A stretch of DNA of 64,000 nt from Pogostemon cablin (lineage: Eukaryota > Streptophyta > Magnoliopsida > Lamiales > Lamiaceae): assembly GCA_023678885.1 (NCBI GenBank), contig CM042955.1, positions 34,876,088 through 34,940,087 of the forward strand. Direction: 5' to 3'. The position numbers and the translations under genes were made by a program. A model generated the notes under the pieces. It was not told the DNA's origin. It searched no databases and was given only the letters and a program-made list of their open reading frames with translations. Shown piece by piece: positions 59,628 through 64,000 of this stretch (position 1 is the first letter of the stretch; the number at the start of each line of letters is the position of its first letter).

Positions 59628-62330
59628 GTTGGTTTCGTGGTGATACGTGAATCGTAAGGTTGGGTTTTATGTGATTATATGATTATGTCTAATGATCTGG
59701 TTGTAATCGCATGATTCTTGATGTGCTGTCCATGTATTAAGACCCAGAGATTAATTGCATGTCTAATTGGGATAATTTGATTATGTGATATAATCTGATA
59801 AATATCTCTGTGGGTTTTATTCTGTATTGCTTATTTCCATGACTCGAAATTTGGTATGTGTGATTGATAATTATCTGTTAATTGATGGACACATGACACA
59901 CACATCAAGAAATAATATCTATCTTCTTATCACACACGCCCTGCACGACGGCAACCCAGAAAAAATAATACGGCGGCGCGTGAATAGAAGAAGTCAGACG
60001 GAGGCGCGTGGTCTCTGGAAAGCGATGGGAGCCCGACGGCCGGCTGAAGGCGCTGACTAGCGTTGCTTCTGGACGGCGTCTGAAAGATCGTTGGTGTTAT
60101 GGCCGATGATCGATGGCGTGTTGGGCCATGGTGGTTTTGGGCGGCACGATCAGTGGCGGGTCCCATCTTGTGATGAAGCGCGGAAATCGGCAGCGGGTGG
60201 CGGCTGTGGCGGTGCCGAGTCGTGGGCAGTGGGTCACCTGGTTGACTCCGATGGATTAAGCGCCGAGTAGATCGGGACGCGGCAATCGGCAGTAGGTGGC
60301 GGATCCCATCCGGAGGGCTGTCTTGTCGTCAGGCGACGGCTAGCGGCGGCAGATAGCGGCTCTGGCGGAGCTGACGAAGCTGGTGTGGGCGGATCCCGAT
60401 CGACGGCGAGCTGGGCTAGTGGCGGCTCTGGCGGAGTCGACGGCGAAGTCTGGTGCTCTATCGTGGAATCGGCCGGTGTGTTTGATGGTGGCTTCCGAGC
60501 GGAGACGATCATGTTGCAGATTCTGAGCCAGCCTGACTCATTCCCGATCGCGACCGCCATTGTTCCGAGTGCGTCTCTCCCTTCTTCAGGTCGGCGGCAA
60601 CGCTGAAGATTGCGGACCAGGCTCGCCTTGCGTGCGGCGTGGCTTGTCGGCGGTTATGGCAGTCGTTGGCGGCTCAACTCCGGTGGGCTGGAGGAGGTCT
60701 GCATGTGCGACTATAGGCGGCCGACGAGACTGGCAATGGGCGGAAGCTGAGCGATCGGCACGACTACTGGAGAGATGTCCGCTCGTTTCCGGTGGCTGTG
60801 GCTCGACCGCCGGCAGCAACTGTTTGAAGTCTTGCCGGCCATGGCTAATGAGTGGATGATGAGGGCGGCTGGATTGAATAGGGCAGCACTGATGCATCCT
60901 CCTGCTGGGCTTTGATTTTTATTTGGCTTTGGGCCAAGGTTTTTGGGCCTGTGTACAGTTGGGCCTAAATGTTTATTTAGGTGTCTATTGGGCTTGGTTT
61001 CAACATTTTCTCTGTGGACCAATTTTATTAATGGGCCAGGAGAGGGGATTGTTTTATAGGCCCAATTCAGTAATATATATATAAGGATGCTCATTTATTT
61101 AATTTGTTTTTGGGCTTTTGGGCCTAATTTTAATTAAATGAAAATGGGCTGCTGGGCTATTATTTTATTGTTGGTTTTAATTAATTGTGGATAATGGGCC
61201 AAGCATGATAATTAATTAATTATATTAATGGACTAATTTTGTGCTAGTGGGCTTAGTGGAATTAAGTTAGTTTTGGGCTAAGATTATGAGCCATAGATAA
61301 TGAGTATGATTAATTAATTAATCTGCTGCTCATTTTGTGCTTATTTGTTGCTCTTCAGGCCCAAATTAATTGATCCACTATTTATACAATTAATTATGTT
61401 ATATAACTGATTAATTGATTTAATTGTCAATTATTGTTGTATATGTGAAAGGCATGTTCTATGTAATTTATTTATTTAAATTGCTGTTAATAGAAGCATG
61501 TTATATTGTATATTTTATTCTGGAATATTATATGCATGTTAAAACCCTCGGTGTTAAATAACTAAGTGGGAGAGGGGATTGGTAATAAATTCTCACGGCC
61601 TCCATTATTGGTTTGTAAGTGATGTGAGTAAACTTGCGCGTTGGCATTAGAGCCTTCCTCCCTAACGAATGAGTTTATTCACGGATCACTGGTACAAACT
61701 TCTTTAAATAATTATTGTTTGTAATGTGTTGCATATGGGCTTGCGCGTTGGCTATAGTGCTTTCCTCCCTAACGGATGAGCTTATATGCGGTTCACTAGT
61801 ACAAACTTATATAATTGATGGTTGTAGAAAGTTATCTGAGCGCGTGTGTACTTCTCTAACAGTAAGGCACATAAGCTTGGGCAGCGGACTTGGGATCAAA
61901 TAATGGTGTACACTTAGATGTGAATAATTAGTATCCTCCCCAATGGAGTCACTGCTATTATTTGCATGGCTAAAGAGGAACCGACTATTAATTATTTTGT
62001 CATAAAGTTAGGTTGACAAATGAAATTAATGGGTAAAACCTTCTCTTGTAAATGTTCGGGTTTGTAAACGTCCACCCTAACGTGGCTTGCAGACTCGCGG
62101 TGCTTGAGATGTCGGTGAATTTTAATTTATATTGTTTTGAGGGAATCAATATAAAAAGGATAAAATTCGAAGATTTGATCGGAATATTTATTTGTGATTC
62201 TCTGAATTTTGAATGATTTTATTTCACTAATTATTAACTAAAAGACATTACACTTACTTGTCCAAATTAAATGATTAGAAAAGAATCTTGGTTTTGAAAA
62301 TTACTGCTTAAGAAAATACATGTGTATTTT
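59628..62330 (+). other. Long copia leader with GC-rich block
   Basis: This non-coding stretch separates the primer site from the first gag trace. A GC-rich block (about 59935-60900) holds repeated ggcggctctggcggag units and overlapping open frames on both strands without known motifs. Then comes AT-rich DNA rich in gggcct/tgggct strings. At about 61632-61700 and 61740-61810 lies a direct duplication with cttgcgcgttggc, tcctccctaacg, and cactagtacaaactt-like strings. Such leaders are seen in some plant copia families. Confidence 0.6.
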
Positions 62331-64000
62331 CACAAAGGACATCTCATGATGCCTATTAAAGTCTCTAGTGAAGAGATGAGAGGTTCATAGAAATATGATG
62401 ATCTCATGTAACTCTTCGGATACTTGAGTAAATTAAAAAGGCAGAAGATCATGGTTAAATTGATGAATGAATTGGAAGAGCTTGAAATAGAAATTGAAAG
62501 GGAAACCTAAATCAATTTATTCTTCACAATTTGCCTGGATGTTTTGAGCAAGTTCTACCTGAAATACGAAAGGTTGTATATGGTGGGAAACTTCTAACAA
62601 AACATGTGGCAAAAGAAAGCCAATTTTCATCATGAACTGAACAAGGTTAATATCTTATTTACTAATGGTTTAAACATGATTAGTGATGGCATCTACTGAC
62701 ACGAAGTATGTAGATACTGGAATCACTAAATGTTTATCACTGAGTAAGGATAAGATTGTTAATAACATGGGTAAAACTACTAAGGTAGTGGTTATTGCAG
62801 TGGGAGTTGTTTATTTATCTCATGATAAGAATAAACGATTGATTATGAGAAATTGTCTTTACGTACGTTTCATAGAAAGAATTTAATTTCGGTTTCTATG
62901 CATTAACGGATGGATACTTCATTTCATTTAAATGACATGGTCATAGAAATGAGGAATGAGGCTATAATCCGTTAAAGTACGTTGGTAGATAATTTGGATA
63001 CTCTTGAATCATGCACATCCCACAGATGCAATAAAAAGTAGTTAAATAATGCATCTTCTAATATAAGTAAGAGAAAGGAACCTTCGGAAATGAACTAAAC
63101 ATACATTTGGCGTCTATGACTAATTCATTTTACTTGAGTAGGATTCAAAAGTTGATAGCCGATAGACCGTAAGGTTTATCTGAAGTGGAAACTATCGGAC
63201 TTGCGAGTCTTGCTTAGAAGTAAAAATGATTATCTGCCTTTTCAAGGCTGTGGGGTGTAGAGCCAAAGATATATGTTGGAATTAGTTCATTCTGATTCAA
63301 GCGAACCTAATATTATCCAGGCGAGAGATGGTTATGAATATTCGAAGATTATTCTGGAAACCAATATATTTATATGATGCACTGCAAAGTCTAAGTTCTT
63401 GGATTAATTCAAGAATTGTAAGGCTGGTACAGTGAGCGTCATGGAAAATATATCATATCATTACGATCCAATCGTGATGATGAAAACCTCTTGGGATAGT
63501 TAGGAACTAATAATCAGAAGTTGAGATTAAATCTCAAGTTGACTACACCGGGCATGCCCCAGCTGAATGGTGTGGTGGGTAGAAGGTATAAGGCTCTTAT
63601 GATTATGATTAGATAGATGATGAATTATTTGGAATAATTAAATTCATTTTATGGACATGCCCTAGATACAGTAATTCGTGAAACGTTTGTCTGTATATGG
63701 GATATCCTATAAAAATGAAGAGTGATTTATTTAGTCCAAAAGATCGAAGGGTGACTGTTAACACAAACACCAGATTTTGGAAAAGGACTATGTAATAAAT
63801 CACAAACCCATGTATAAGTTGTTCTAAAGGAAGTGAGAGGAAAACACTAAGTATAAGTACCAAGTGTACAAGAGGATATACCACAAGGTAAACTGCAACG
63901 CGTGTCACGCCTGATACACAATTACATGTAGTGCATTGTCGTAGTGAGAGGGTTGTATGACAACCCATAAATATATGTTTTGGGAGAGTCGTGAGACTTG
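62331..64000 (+). pseudogene. Decayed copia gag, protease and integrase (runs off window)
   Basis: Short traces in several frames give the order of a copia polyprotein. A gag-like piece at about 62460-62570 includes LMNELEELEIEIE, then LHNLPGCFEQVLP in another frame. A protease-region piece at 62683-62886 includes KYVDTGITKCLSLSKD and RLIMRNCLYVRF. A pre-integrase piece near 63270 reads LELVHSDSSE. Integrase pieces read TPGMPQLNGVVGRRYKALM (near 63545) and FYGHALDTVIRETFVCIW (near 63650). The last two correspond to the usual PGTPQQNGVAERRN and following helix. Many stops and shifts are present. Reverse transcriptase would lie beyond 64000. Confidence 0.75.

Larger units (their letters stand above)
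58411..64000 (+). mobile_element. Ty1/copia element, 5' half
   Basis: LTR, initiator tRNA primer site, leader and decayed gag to integrase occur in order on the plus strand. The 3' half and second LTR lie outside the window. The coding part is far more decayed than that of the copia at 6415-11870. Confidence 0.85.

Noticed and set aside
60234..61094. GC-rich open frames on both strands in the copia leader
   Set aside because: High GC reduces stop codons, so long frames on both strands are expected. No known domain was seen.

Overview
This window looks like repeat-rich nuclear DNA from a flowering plant, most likely a eudicot. The evidence is the mix of Ty1/copia and Ty3/gypsy LTR retrotransposons, Stowaway-type MITEs with the CTCCCTCCGTCCC end, hAT, CACTA and Mutator-like elements, a tRNA-derived SINE, a plant mobile domain (PMD) gene piece and a plant-type cytosolic sulfotransferase. 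I found no intact host gene. All coding traces are transposon proteins or broken gene pieces. The species cannot be fixed from the sequence alone.

Layout. 1-5.5 kb: a truncated copia pol remnant (integrase plus reverse transcriptase) between MITEs, then AT-rich DNA. 5.5-12.3 kb: a small solo LTR, then a sulfotransferase pseudogene split in two by a nearly complete copia element on the minus strand (6415-11870), which has matching LTRs and a GAAAA target duplication. 12.3-15.8 kb: AT-rich DNA with a MITE, a tandem duplication and an hAT-type element with a perfect 8-bp target duplication. 15.8-18.8 kb: the most unusual unit. It is a 2989-bp Mutator-like element with two 897-bp terminal inverted repeats. 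It carries a truncated PMD gene whose first exon and presumed promoter lie inside the left arm. 18.8-21.2 kb: nested MITEs, one holding a SINE. 21.6-22.8 kb: a solo copia LTR.

22.8-29.2 kb: minus-strand exon traces. They include three splice-compatible exons of an unidentified protein and two Rab1/RABD-like GTPase exons, with a 1986-bp gypsy-type solo LTR between groups. 29.2-39.2 kb: a possible Helitron 3' end, two copies of a repeat of about 260 bp, an RPA70-like pseudogene, the end of a gypsy polyprotein with its LTR, and a CACTA end. 39.2-49.8 kb: a rearranged nest of Athila-like gypsy elements with four LTR copies in both orientations and gag/protease remnants. 49.9-52.2 kb: RRP12-like and coiled-coil gene fragments flanking a CACTA-type element. 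52-57 kb: very AT-rich DNA with (AT)n tracts, a near-perfect hairpin and four copies of a repeat built on GTGAGACCGTCTCAC. 58.4-64 kb: the 5' LTR, primer binding site and decayed gag/protease/integrase of another copia element. It belongs to the same LTR family as the solo LTR at 21.6 kb and runs off the window.

The genes do not form a pathway. The locus records successive insertions: MITE in MITE, SINE in MITE, copia in sulfotransferase, and solo LTR between exons.
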